Under the pieces are notes generated by a model that saw nothing but the letters and a program-made list of their open reading frames with translations, made no database searches and was not told the origin of the DNA. From the NCBI RefSeq assembly GCF_011764565.1, contig NZ_AP022871.1, positions 1,054,001 through 1,118,000 of the forward strand: DNA of 64,000 nt, read 5' to 3'. How positions within the stretch are numbered: position 1 is the first letter of the stretch; every line of letters starts with the position of its first letter. The translations under genes and the position numbers were made by a program. Origin of the DNA: Phytohabitans suffuscus (GTDB lineage: Bacteria > Actinomycetota > Actinomycetes > Mycobacteriales > Micromonosporaceae). Shown here in pieces: positions 25,876 through 34,093 of this stretch.

Positions 25876-26112
25876 AGTCTCCTCCATCGATGTGAGGGAT
25901 CTCGATGGAAAAAGGTAAGTAAAGTTGACTAACAAAGTCAAGCTTTGCGGCGACCGGCGCCACGTCACAGGCCGAGCATAGGGCCGGACCGCCGCTGACC
26001 AGGGCGGCCGGACCGCCGCTGACCAGGGCGGGTCGCACGGGTCGGGCGGTCCTCCGCGTCTCCCGGTGCAAATGGGATGCGCGGCGCTCGCGTTCGACCT
26101 ACGGTGACGCCG

Positions 26113-26637
26113 ATGTTCGTTCGACGCGAGACACCCGAAGACGCCGCCGCGGTCCGGGCCGTCCACACCGCGGCCTTCGCCGACGCCGCCGCTCCCGACC
26201 GGGTACCGGTGGAAGCCGACCTGGTCGACGCGTTGCGGGAGAGCGCCGCCTGGCTGCCCGCGCTGTCACTGGTCTGCGTGGCCCCGGACGGCGAGATCAC
26301 CGGCCACGTGGTGTGCACGCGCGCCAGCATCGCCGGCGAGCCGGTCGCGCTGGGGCTCGGCCCGCTCGGCGTGGCACCCGCCTGGCAGCGGTGCGGCGCC
26401 GGCTCCGCGCTGATGCACGCCGTGCTCGGCGCCGCCGACGCGCTGGACGAGCCGGTCGTGGTGCTGCTCGGCCACACCGACTACTACCCGCGCTTCGCCT
26501 TCCGTCCGGCGGTCGAGCTGGGCATCACGCCGCCGGTCGAGCAGTGGGGCGTGTACTTCCAGGCCCGGCCAATGAGCGCCTACCGCCCAGGGCTGCGCGG
26601 CCCGTTCGCCTACGCCGCACCCTTCGACGACCTGTGA
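26113..26637 (+). CDS. GNAT-family N-acetyltransferase
   Basis: Starting at ATG 26113 ([20 protein letters not shown]) the 174-aa protein has the acetyl-CoA loop [20 protein letters not shown] and the YYPRFAFRP segment typical of the YhbS-like branch (predicted small-molecule N-acetyltransferases). A GTG start 36 nt upstream is possible but lies outside the conserved fold. It is divergent from the cellulase gene. Confidence 0.85.
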   Translation: MFVRRETPEDAAAVRAVHTAAFADAAAPDRVPVEADLVDALRESAAWLPALSLVCVAPDGEITGHVVCTRASIAGEPVALGLGPLGVAPAWQRCGAGSALMHAVLGAADALDEPVVVLLGHTDYYPRFAFRPAVELGITPPVEQWGVYFQARPMSAYRPGLRGPFAYAAPFDDL

Positions 26638-26639
26638 GG

Positions 26640-26960
26640 CCGACGCGGCTGAGCGACGCGGCCCGTCCGCGTCCAGGCCCAGCCCGTCGCGCGCCATCGA
26701 CCGCACGGGCCACATGCTCGCCGCCACCGGCGCGTCGACAAGCTCCCCGCCGCCGGCCCTCGCCAGCTCCAGCTCCGGTGCGGAGAGCTGCTCGACCTCC
26801 CGCCGCAGCCGGCCGATGTGCTTGGCCCGGTTACGCCGCAACTGTGGCGAGGTGGGGGCTCGCGCATCGCCGCCGCCTTGAAGATCGGCGCGAACATCCG
26901 CATCAGCTCGGCCCGCTGCCCCGAGGGGCCGGGTCCGGTTTGTCCCGATTGGCCCGCTGA
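26640..26960 (-). pseudogene. Unrecognised coding remnant
   Basis: On the minus strand two frames give natural-looking pieces: RAELMRMFAPIFKAAAMREP, and after a shift near 26840 RAKHIGRLRREVEQLSAPEL followed by DAPVAASMWPVRSMARDGLG. Codon third positions are G/C-rich in both. No start and no complete domain are present, and the 5' side runs into the repeat region at about 26960. It is probably the decayed end of a gene; the family is unknown. Confidence 0.35.
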
Positions 26961-27085
26961 TCGTGGAACCGATCCATCGAGCCTTGTGGTGAGCGGACAA
27001 TCGATCCGCTGCACAGGTTACTGTGGACAGACCCGGATCGGCTCCCCGGCGGCTCGGCGTCCAGCTTTCTGGACCGCGATCTATC

Positions 27086-27538
27086 TGGAGACCTTCCGGG
27101 GTCGGGGTTCGACTCTGTCCACAGTGACCTCTGTGCTTCCGCTGGTCTGTCCAACCCGATGTGGAGACTGGGGGTCGGTTTCGGTGGATCGTGGTACGGA
27201 TCCGCCCCTCTGGGGGCAGTTTCATACCACGATCTGTTGGCCGGGAGCCTCGCGTTCGAGGACAGGCGCCGAATTCGCCTGGTTTGTTCTCTTCGTCAGG
27301 GTGATCGTGGGTCTCAGCGATCCAATGAGGACAGACCGGGAAGCCGCCCGTCGCAAGGCCCGAGGGATCGGTTCCGGCTGATCGTGGACGCGAGCCCCCG
27401 GGGCAAACGCCGTCCACCGTCAGCTGACCAAACGACGACAAACCAGGCGATTTCAGCAGCGGCACCGCCGCACGCGCGACCCTGGCCGCCTCGCCATCCA
27501 CTCAAACCTGACCGCGAGAGCTCCACATGAAGCTTCGG
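27086..27538 (-). repeat. ~460-bp interspersed repeat, right (inverted) copy
   Basis: Inverted counterpart of 21011-21475, with shared landmarks including CAGCTGACCAAACGACGACA (complement of the left copy) and the palindrome 27187-27234. Together the copies bracket five genes or gene pieces. From 27539 to 28164 I see no intact gene, only degenerate repeats (for example a dyad GATCGTTCG...CGAACGATC at 27633-27692, related to 2054-2130). Confidence 0.8.
27187..27234. repeat. GATCGTGG palindromic repeat
   Basis: Arms GATCGTGGTA and TACCACGATC; core in the opposite orientation to the copies at 2603 and 21327. Confidence 0.8.
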
Positions 27539-28164
27539 GGTCGAGGTCCACGCGGATCGTGCGTCGCCGGTCGCGGTCGGAGCTCCGGTAGCTGCGGGAC
27601 GTCCCGATGGCGAGGGGCCGGCGCGGTGCGTGATCGTTCGTTCAGAATCCGCGTGAGACGCCGGGTGGGACGCGGAATCCGGGCGAACGATCAACGACCG
27701 TGATCGCGGTGAGCCGGCGCACCCGGCCCGAGGCCGGGTAGTGGACCGCAGCGGGTGAGGCCACGCGGAACGCACCCCAACGGATCCGCACCAAGACGGA
27801 CATCGCGGCAGCTCAACCCCAAGCCCGGGGCTGATCGCCACCCGGACCACCAATATGGACAGTGTCACCCCGGAGGCTCGATAGATCGTAGTCCAGAGTG
27901 GACCCAGGAGGCGCGCGCCGCACCGGACGCGGCCTGCGCGGCACCGCGGCGCCCAGCGGTGGTGCTGCGCGCGCTGCCATGCCGCAGGATGGTCGGCGCG
28001 GCCACGCCGAGCTCGCTGCCGGTCCGGCCCGGGTCGTTGTCCGGGGCGCCCACCTCGGCGAGCGCGGCGGGCGTCGACCACCACCGCCTGCAGCGCGCGG
28101 GGCGCGTCCAGGCCACCATATGGCGGCACGGCTCCGTCGGGAGTCGTCGGTCGCGGTGTCCGCC

Positions 28165-29046
28165 TCAGGCCACCTTGAGGAAAGGCAGCAGTCGCACCAG
28201 GACCGCGGCCGCACGCTCGGCCGCCGCGCGGTGGTGCGACGTGCCCTTCGCCGCGTCGGCGCGGTCGGAGATGCCGCGGATCGCCAGCCAACCGCGCAGC
28301 GCGGCGTCCTCGCCGAACTCCTCGTAGCAGGCCTGCGCCACACCCGCCGCCTCGGTCTCGACGGCCAGCGTCTTCTCGTTGTAGCGCCGCAGGTAGCGGC
28401 GGATGTCCGAGTACTCGTCGGTGACGACCGCGTCGCCGGACCCGATAGGTCCACTGTGGACCCGCAGGGTCTCGGCGCCGTACGGGAGCGCCCCGCGGTA
28501 CTCGACGAAGAAGTCGTTGACCCGGTGCCGCATCACCGCGGCGGCCGGCTGGTCCTGCCCCCGCCGGTGCTCGCCCACCGCCGAGACCCGCCGCGCGTCG
28601 TAGTAGACGACCTGGTCGGCGATGACCACGTCACCCACGCGCACGTGTTCGCTGATGCCGCCCGCGACACCGACCAGGAGCACGACCGGCGGAGCCCAGA
28701 GCCGCCGCATCCGGGTGAACGCCACCGCCGCCGACCGTGGGCCCCGGTCGAGCGTCTGGGTCAGGACCGCGCTGACGCTGCCGCCGCCGGCCGCCCGGAA
28801 CAGCGCGTGGTGCGCCATCGGGCCGCCGTCCACCCGCGACGTCGTGTACCGCTCGGAACGGGCGAAGGCGTCGACCACCGCGCGCGTCTCCTCCGGCAGC
28901 ACGGTGAGCACGCCGACGTCCACCCGCTCCTCGGGCTGAGGGCGCTGCGGCGTGCCGTACACGTTGGTCTGGTTGCCCATCGCGGGCCCGTTGATGGTGA
29001 TGTCGCCGCGGCCGCGGTGGATGGCGCCGGCGTTGAAACCGTTCAC
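28165..29046 (-). CDS. MTA/SAH-nucleosidase-like (PNP_UDP) enzyme with N-terminal GNQTN motif
   Basis: Start GTG 29046 overlaps the upstream stop (GTGA), behind GGGAGGGAAGAA. Residues 4-27 hold NAGAIHRGRGDITINGP and GNQTN, a motif also found at the end of the upstream protein. The rest is a phosphorylase/nucleosidase fold: VGVLTVLPEETRAV, VLLVGVAGGISEHVRVGDVV, the VETEAAG segment that contacts ribose, and RGISDRAD with the catalytic Asp. Such domains cleave N-glycosidic bonds of adenosine-type nucleosides and serve as effectors in bacterial and fungal NLR systems. Total 293 aa. An effector role here is inference. Confidence 0.8.
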   Translation of the reverse strand: MNGFNAGAIHRGRGDITINGPAMGNQTNVYGTPQRPQPEERVDVGVLTVLPEETRAVVDAFARSERYTTSRVDGGPMAHHALFRAAGGGSVSAVLTQTLDRGPRSAAVAFTRMRRLWAPPVVLLVGVAGGISEHVRVGDVVIADQVVYYDARRVSAVGEHRRGQDQPAAAVMRHRVNDFFVEYRGALPYGAETLRVHSGPIGSGDAVVTDEYSDIRRYLRRYNEKTLAVETEAAGVAQACYEEFGEDAALRGWLAIRGISDRADAAKGTSHHRAAAERAAAVLVRLLPFLKVA

Positions 29047-29160
29047 TTCTTCCCTCCCGGCCTTGCCGGTCCCGAGTGGTTGTTGGTCTGGTTGCCCACG
29101 CCCGGGCCGGCGAGGTTGATGTTGCCGGTGCCGGTGTGGATCGCGCCGGCGTTGAGGATG
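28963..29160 (-). repeat. Direct repeat encoding the shared GNQTN motif
   Basis: Bases 28963-29039 and 29082-29160 are about 75% identical by eye (both contain GTTGGTCTGGTTGCCCA and GCGCCGGCGTTGA on the plus strand). They encode the N-terminus of the nucleosidase and the C-terminus of the membrane protein. The conserved residues are N-A-G-A-I-H-x-G-x-G, I, G-P and G-N-Q-T-N. Confidence 0.85.
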
Positions 29161-30770
29161 TTGACCGCCCGCTCGCTGAACTCGGTGGTGTCCACGCCCT
29201 GCCCGTCGAGGAAGTCGAGCACCGTGGCCATGACCCGCCGCTGGATCAGCTGGACGTACTTGTCGATGTCCTGGGCCTGCAGGTGGTGGCGCTCCTCCAC
29301 CGAACGGCCCAGATCGCGCACGCTGACCCGCGCGCCGTAGTCGTACCCGCGGGTCACCGCCCGGTCGGCCGGCGACCCGGCGCCGGCGATCGTCCCGGCG
29401 AGCACGTCCAGCCCGGTGCGGACCAGGTTGCCGAGCGCGCCGGCGGCCGTCCGCGGCGTCTCCAGGATCGCGTCCAGCGCGGCCCGCCCGTACGCGGCCG
29501 GCCCGGTGCCGCCGACCTGGTCCACGACGCGGTAGCGCTCGTCGCACGGCGGCAGGCCGGTCGAGACGAGTTCGAGGAAGAGCATCCTGCCCTGCACCGC
29601 CACGTGCACGTACACGGTCGTGACCAGCTCGCCGTCCCACGAGACGACCTGGCAGACCAGGTAGTGCCGCGCCGGGTTGGTCGGATAGCGGACGACCTGC
29701 GCCATCCGGTCCGGCGGCGTGTGCGGCACCAGGTGGCTGATCTCGGTACCGGCGACGAACACCCGGTCCTCGACGGTGAGCGCCGGCAGGCGGCGCTCAG
29801 GCTCCGCCTCGGAGGCGAACGGGCGCAGGCTCTCCCGGATCGTGTCCACGAGCTGCTGCGCGGTGAACGGCGGCGAGGCGAACTCGCGCCGCGCCTCGGT
29901 GACCGGCTCGTGGAAGACGCTGGACGGGCGCATGAGGCGCTGGGCGAACGACCAGTGCCCGACCAGGTCGCCGGAGCCTACGAAGGGCCAGTAGCCGCTG
30001 TAGACCACCTGGTTGCCGTGCTGCTGGTACGCGATCTCGTCGAACCGCTCACCGCGCGGCGCGGTGGCGAACGAGCCGTTTGGCGTGAGCGTGCCGAGCT
30101 GGACCTGGACGAACATGTTCGCGGCCAGCGGAACCGCGTACACGAACAGCAGCAGCATCACCGTCCCGACCACCTGCACCTCGGCCCAGGTGTCGTCGCG
30201 GAAGCCGCTGCTGACGAACGACTCGATCATCATGAAACTGAAGATCGAGAGCACCGCGTAGCCCACCAGGAACCGCACGAGCAGCATCCCCAGCCGGGTC
30301 AGGGTCCGCATCGCGTCGAACTGCCCGTCGGCCCGCACCCGGCGAACCGCGTCACGCAGGACCCGGTAGGCCTCGACGCCGAGGGAGGCCAGCCAGAGCA
30401 GCCCCAGCGCGACCAGGAACGCCAGCGGGGCCGCCACGAGCCCGATGAGCAGGACCGCCACGAGGGCCAGGTCGCGGAGGAACGCCACGTTGCGGGCCCG
30501 CAGGCAGTGCAGGAGCACGGTGCCGAGGTCGAACCCGTAGGACGGGGCGACCATCCGCTTGGCCTGGTAGTACACCTCGCGGAGGCTGATCCGCCGGAAC
30601 TCGGCGTCCAGGTAGGCGCCGGCACACAGGTGGCGCGTGGCGGCCGAGTAGGTGGCCGCCCGCGTCTGGGCCGCCGCCAGGTACGGGCCAGGCGCCCCGG
30701 ACACCGGCACGGCCTGCACCGGCACCCGGATGGTGGGGGCGGCGGGATGGCGTTGATAAGGCGTCGTCAC
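29043..30770 (-). CDS. Multi-pass membrane protein of unknown function with C-terminal GNQTN motif
   Basis: The 575-aa product starts at GTG 30770. After an Arg/Tyr-rich conserved N-terminal segment (YLDAEFRRISLREVYYQAKR) it has hydrophobic helices at about residues 85-120, 150-180 and 190-220, then a large soluble domain (YWPFVGSGDLVGHWSFAQRL, DRVFVAGTEISHLVPHTPP). The last 40 residues carry VNILNAGAIHTGTGNINLAG and GNQTN. It shares this short motif with the adjacent nucleosidase. Proteins of this layout occur in actinomycetes as conserved hypotheticals. It could be a membrane sensor or partner for the nucleosidase. Confidence 0.7.
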   Translation of the reverse strand: MTTPYQRHPAAPTIRVPVQAVPVSGAPGPYLAAAQTRAATYSAATRHLCAGAYLDAEFRRISLREVYYQAKRMVAPSYGFDLGTVLLHCLRARNVAFLRDLALVAVLLIGLVAAPLAFLVALGLLWLASLGVEAYRVLRDAVRRVRADGQFDAMRTLTRLGMLLVRFLVGYAVLSIFSFMMIESFVSSGFRDDTWAEVQVVGTVMLLLFVYAVPLAANMFVQVQLGTLTPNGSFATAPRGERFDEIAYQQHGNQVVYSGYWPFVGSGDLVGHWSFAQRLMRPSSVFHEPVTEARREFASPPFTAQQLVDTIRESLRPFASEAEPERRLPALTVEDRVFVAGTEISHLVPHTPPDRMAQVVRYPTNPARHYLVCQVVSWDGELVTTVYVHVAVQGRMLFLELVSTGLPPCDERYRVVDQVGGTGPAAYGRAALDAILETPRTAAGALGNLVRTGLDVLAGTIAGAGSPADRAVTRGYDYGARVSVRDLGRSVEERHHLQAQDIDKYVQLIQRRVMATVLDFLDGQGVDTTEFSERAVNILNAGAIHTGTGNINLAGPGVGNQTNNHSGPARPGGKK

Positions 30771-31169
30771 GAAAAACCGTCCATGGCTAGGCGAAAGATG
30801 CACGCTCGGCCCAAGGGGCCGCGCTCCCGGATCGGAGCGCGCCGGGTGCGCTTCGCCCGGCTCCTGGAGGGCCCCGCCGCCCTCGCCGCCTGGGCTGGGC
30901 TTCACCCTTCCACGCACGTTCCCGGAGCGAGTACGTACGAGAAGCCGGCGATCCCGCCTACCGGCCGACCGCGAACGTGTGACCGCCGCGTGCCCCGCCT
31001 GTGCCCCGGTCCTCGTGCCCTGCCCCGTGCCCCGTCCTCGTACCGCGACGCGCCCCGCCTGTGCCCCCGCCCTCGTGCCACGACGCGCCGAGGGGGAACC
31101 GAGTTGGCAGTTGGTTCCGGACTGGGCTAAAGTTCTCATCCGTCACCGGGAAACATCCCGGCTGGTAGT
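30771..31169. other. Spacer before the tRNA cluster
   Basis: No gene is supported in this 399-bp stretch. It contains C-rich near-repeats (for example GCGCCCCGCCTGTGCCCC and variants between 30985 and 31090). The probable tRNA promoter is the slightly AT-richer run GGACTGGGCTAAAGTTCTCA near 31120-31138. Confidence 0.5.
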
Positions 31170-31242
31170 GCGGACGTAGCGCAGTTGGTAGCGCATCACC
31201 TTGCCAAGGTGAGGGTCGCGGGTTCGAGTCCCGTCGTCCGCT
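31170..31242 (+). tRNA. tRNA-Gly (GCC)
   Basis: A 73-nt cloverleaf: acceptor GCGGACG/CGTCCGC, D-arm GCGC...GCGC, anticodon stem TCACC/GGTGA with loop TTGCCAA (anticodon GCC at 31203-31205), T-arm GCGGG-TTCGAGT-CCCGT. No CCA is encoded. Confidence 0.97.
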
Positions 31243-31279
31243 CGGAGTGAGGCCGCGACAAGACGTCGGGGGTCACCTC

Positions 31280-31350
31280 GGTGGAGTGGCCGAGAGGCGA
31301 GGCAACGGCCTGCAAAGCCGTGTACACGGGTTCAAATCCCGTCTCCACCT
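31280..31350 (+). tRNA. tRNA-Cys (GCA)
   Basis: A 71-nt cloverleaf: acceptor GGTGGAG/CTCCACC, anticodon stem ACGGC/GCCGT with loop CTGCAAA (anticodon GCA), T-arm ACGGG-TTCAAAT-CCCGT, discriminator T. No CCA is encoded. Confidence 0.96.
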
Positions 31351-31362
31351 CGCACCACATAC

Positions 31363-31437
31363 GGGCGATTGGCGCAGTGGGAGCGCGCTTCCTTGACACG
31401 GAAGAGGTCACTGGTTCAAACCCAGTATCGCCCACCA
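31363..31437 (+). tRNA. tRNA-Val (GAC); probable attachment site of the integrated element
   Basis: A 75-nt cloverleaf with encoded CCA: acceptor GGGCGAT/ATCGCCC, anticodon stem CTTCC/GGAAG with loop TTGACAC (anticodon GAC), T-arm CTGGG-TTCAAAC-CCAGT. A tyrosine integrase gene lies just beyond its 3' end and reads toward it, the usual arrangement when an element integrates in a tRNA 3' end and restores the gene. Confidence 0.96.
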
Positions 31438-31452
31438 TCTATATCCGCTGGT

Positions 31453-31489
31453 AAACGGCTTACTACTTGATCTTAGTGGTAGGCCGTTT
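31453..31489. terminator. Hairpin between tRNA-Val and the integrase gene
   Basis: A 15-bp stem (AAACGGCTTACTACT with AGTGGTAGGCCGTTT, two wobble pairs) closes the loop TGATCTT. It probably terminates the tRNA transcript and may also end the integrase message from the other side. Confidence 0.6.
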
Positions 31490-31498
31490 CGCGTTGGT

Positions 31499-31527
31499 GG
31501 GAGCATTTTGGGAGCAGGAGTGCTCCC
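31499..31527. promoter_or_regulatory. GGGAGCA repeats, possible integrase arm sites
   Basis: GGGAGCA occurs at 31499-31505 and 31510-31516, and inverted (TGCTCCC) at 31521-31527, between the tRNA 3' end and the integrase gene. Clustered short repeats at this place are typical of integrase arm-type binding sites. Binding is inference. Confidence 0.35.
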
Positions 31528-31579
31528 TGCGGGTGACCACTTCCGGAACGCGATTGTCCGCTCCCGAGGTGTCAACTTC

Positions 31580-32701
31580 CTAGTTGCGAGGGTTGTCACC
31601 GTACGGGTTGGGGAGCGGGTGCTGCTCCCACCGCTTTTGTAGGCCGTCGACGAGGCGTTGTTCGACTGCGGGGCTGACGTGGCTGTAGATGCCTCGGACG
31701 CCGGGTAGCCGGTGGCCGAGGCGTTTGGCCTGCGCCGCTTCCGGTACGTCGTCCTCGATCAGCCAGGTCTTGTGGCCGTGGCGCAGGTCGTGGAAGTGCA
31801 TGCCGTGCAGGATCGGTGGGATGTCCTTGCGGGGGTTGCCGTCGAGGGCTGGCCGCCATACCCGGCGGTGGAAGGTGGACCGGCGCAGCAGCCCGCCGTC
31901 GCGGCCGATGAAGACGTGCTCGTGTTCGTGGCTGTCCAGATGATCCTCCAGCAGCCGTACCAGAAACGGTGGTAGCAGGATGTCCCGGGCGGCGGCGGGG
32001 GTCTTCGGCGGGCCGAGCTTGAGGTGGCCGCCGACCTCGTGCAGGGCGCCGTCGTCGGGATCGATGTAGATCCGGGCGTCGTCGAGTTTGCAGTTGGGCC
32101 GGCGCAGACCGGCCAGCTCGCCCCACCGCATGCCGGTGTAGGCGGCCGTGAGGATCAACATCTGGTTGGGGCCGGCGACCCGACCGGCTATCGCCACCAC
32201 CTGCTCGGCGCTGGCCCACGGTCGTTCCGGCCGGTGCGGTGACGTGCTGCGCAGCCGCCGGCAGGGGTTGAGCGGGATCCGTCGTTCCTCGACCGCCTCG
32301 TTCATCAGCGTGGACAGCAGGCTGGCGATGCTGGCCACCGTGGAGGCGGCGCGTCGGCGGTTGAGGTCCTTGATCCAGCCTTTGACGGCCATCCGGCTGA
32401 TCGCGTTGATGGGCGTGTCGCCGAAGCGGGGCAGGATGTGCAGGTCGAGATGTGACTGGTACCTCTCCCAGGTGGCAGCGCCGACGTCGTGCGCGTCGCG
32501 CCAGATCTCCACCCACTCACCCAGGGTGATCCGGCCGCTGTCCGGGTTGATGAACACGTCCCGGCGCTGGTCGGTTTCGATGTCGGCGGCGCGGGCTTTC
32601 GCGGCCGTTTTGGTGGGGTGGGTGCTGTCGGTGGCGACGGTGCCGTCGGGCGTGCGGTAGCGGACGCGGAACATGGGTCCCCGCTTTTCTACCCAGGCCA
32701 T
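31580..32701 (-). CDS. int: Tyrosine recombinase, integrase of the tRNA-Val element
   Basis: The 373-aa protein (ATG 32701, AAGGAG upstream) has an N-terminal arm-binding region (FRVRYRTPDGTV), a SAM-like core-binding domain (residues about 60-145) and the catalytic domain with Arg192 (TGMRWGEL), His304-x-x-Arg307 (HDLRH), His330 (LGH) and Tyr339 (GIYSHV). It catalyses site-specific integration and excision. It reads toward tRNA-Val and is the last gene of a five-gene operon beginning at 35800. Confidence 0.95.
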   Translation of the reverse strand: MAWVEKRGPMFRVRYRTPDGTVATDSTHPTKTAAKARAADIETDQRRDVFINPDSGRITLGEWVEIWRDAHDVGAATWERYQSHLDLHILPRFGDTPINAISRMAVKGWIKDLNRRRAASTVASIASLLSTLMNEAVEERRIPLNPCRRLRSTSPHRPERPWASAEQVVAIAGRVAGPNQMLILTAAYTGMRWGELAGLRRPNCKLDDARIYIDPDDGALHEVGGHLKLGPPKTPAAARDILLPPFLVRLLEDHLDSHEHEHVFIGRDGGLLRRSTFHRRVWRPALDGNPRKDIPPILHGMHFHDLRHGHKTWLIEDDVPEAAQAKRLGHRLPGVRGIYSHVSPAVEQRLVDGLQKRWEQHPLPNPYGDNPRN

Positions 32702-32790
32702 GGGGGCTCCTTCCAATATGGACGGTCATCTGGTTGCGCGTCCGGCCCGGGCCGGACGACTACCCATGGACGCTCCCCAGCGCGGGAAGG

Positions 32791-33039
32791 TCAAGGCTGG
32801 CGTCTCGGCGCTGATCTGCGCGGTCGAGCGGCTGGGGTCTGGGCGCCGGACGCGACGATTGCGTCGAGGTCGGCGTGTGAGAAGCGCAGGTGCTTGCCGA
32901 CGAAGGTGCAGGGGATCGCGCGGGCTGCCGCCTTCTTGCGCAGCCAGGAGATCGGTACCTGGAGCAGTTCGGCGGCCTGCTGCACGGTGTAGAGCAGCGG
33001 TGGTGTCGGTTCGCGGGATGCGTCCGGTGGGCTAGGCAT
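32791..33039 (-). CDS. xis: Excisionase / MerR-like HTH DNA-binding protein
   Basis: The 82-aa protein has the excisionase-type helix-turn-helix LYTVQQAAELLQVPISWLRK with wing FVGKHLRFSHADLDAIV, and disordered Pro/Arg tails. It is expected to bend attachment DNA and steer the integrase to excision. Its start overlaps the methyltransferase stop by 8 nt, and the integrase follows after 89 nt. Confidence 0.9.
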   Translation of the reverse strand: MPSPPDASREPTPPLLYTVQQAAELLQVPISWLRKKAAARAIPCTFVGKHLRFSHADLDAIVASGAQTPAARPRRSAPRRQP

Positions 33040-34093
33040 CGGCCGCGTCCCCCAGCTCGGGCCGGTGCGAAAGCAGCCGCCGTTTGGCGAGCGTCGCGTA
33101 CTGGCTGCTCAGGTCGATTCCGATGTAGCGGCGGTCGAGTTGGAGTGCGGCGAGTCCGGTGGTGGCGGCGCCGCTGAACGGATCGAGAACGGTGCCGCCG
33201 GGGCGGCAGCCGGCGGCGATGCACCGCAGTGGGATCTCGATCGGATACGCGGCGAAGTGGGCTTCCCGCAGCGGTCGGGTGGGGTAAGGCCACACGTCGC
33301 CGGGGTTCTTTCCGCGGGGTCGGGTGGGGTCGTGGCCGCGCGCCGTAGAGGTGCGCAGTCGACGGTCGCGCGGCTGTTTGAGCGGGATGCGGATGGCGTC
33401 GAGGTCGAAGAAGTAGCGTGGGCTGCGGGTTAGCAGGAAGACCATCTCGTAGCTGGTGGTCAGCCGGTCCCGAGCCGAGGATGGCTGGCCGTTGGTCTTG
33501 AACCAGACCGCCGCATTCCGCAAGATCCAATTGTCGGCTTGGAGGGCCAGGGCCACCCTCCATGAAACGCCGATCAGGTTCTTCGGGCGCAGGCCGGCGA
33601 CCGCTCCAGGCGTCCATTGCCGGTGGTTGTAGCTGCCGCCGATGATGCTGTTGCTGCCGTGCGGGCGGGCGCTGCGCGGGCCGGTGCCGGCGTAGGAGTC
33701 GCCGAGGTTGAGCCAAAGCGTCCCATGCGGGTGCAACACGCGGCGGGCCTGGTCGAACACGGTGACGAGGCGGTCGACGTACTCGCCGACGGTGGGCTCT
33801 TGGCCGTACTGGCCATCGGTCCACACCGCCTGGCAGTCCGGACAGGTGCGCGGCTGGTGTGGGTCTGTCGGTCTGGGCGCGGTCTGGTGGTCGCAGTCGG
33901 CGCGGCCACCTTGCCATCGGCCAGTTTCGTACGATCGCAGCCCCCAGTAGGGCGGCGAGGTGACGATGCAGTCCACCGACGCGTCGGGCATCGCAGCGAG
34001 TACGTTGTGGGCGTCGCCGACGTGGAGGGTGACCGGCCCGGCGCTCCACCACGGGGCCGGCTGGGGTGCGGGTGTCGGGTGCGGGCCGGTCAT
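33032..34093 (-). CDS. DNA methyltransferase, beta-class (TSPPYW)
   Basis: With ATG 34093 the protein is 353 aa. Motif IV TSPPYW is at residues 45-50 and motif I LDPFSGAATT near residue 303, the order of beta-class amino-methyltransferases; SPPY favours N4-cytosine as target. The middle part (NSIIGGSYNHRQW, ALQADNWILRNAAVWFKTNG) is typical of this subfamily. No restriction gene accompanies it. It overlaps the upstream methyltransferase by 4 nt (ATGA) and the xis gene by 8 nt. Confidence 0.92.
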   Translation of the reverse strand: MTGPHPTPAPQPAPWWSAGPVTLHVGDAHNVLAAMPDASVDCIVTSPPYWGLRSYETGRWQGGRADCDHQTAPRPTDPHQPRTCPDCQAVWTDGQYGQEPTVGEYVDRLVTVFDQARRVLHPHGTLWLNLGDSYAGTGPRSARPHGSNSIIGGSYNHRQWTPGAVAGLRPKNLIGVSWRVALALQADNWILRNAAVWFKTNGQPSSARDRLTTSYEMVFLLTRSPRYFFDLDAIRIPLKQPRDRRLRTSTARGHDPTRPRGKNPGDVWPYPTRPLREAHFAAYPIEIPLRCIAAGCRPGGTVLDPFSGAATTGLAALQLDRRYIGIDLSSQYATLAKRRLLSHRPELGDAADA

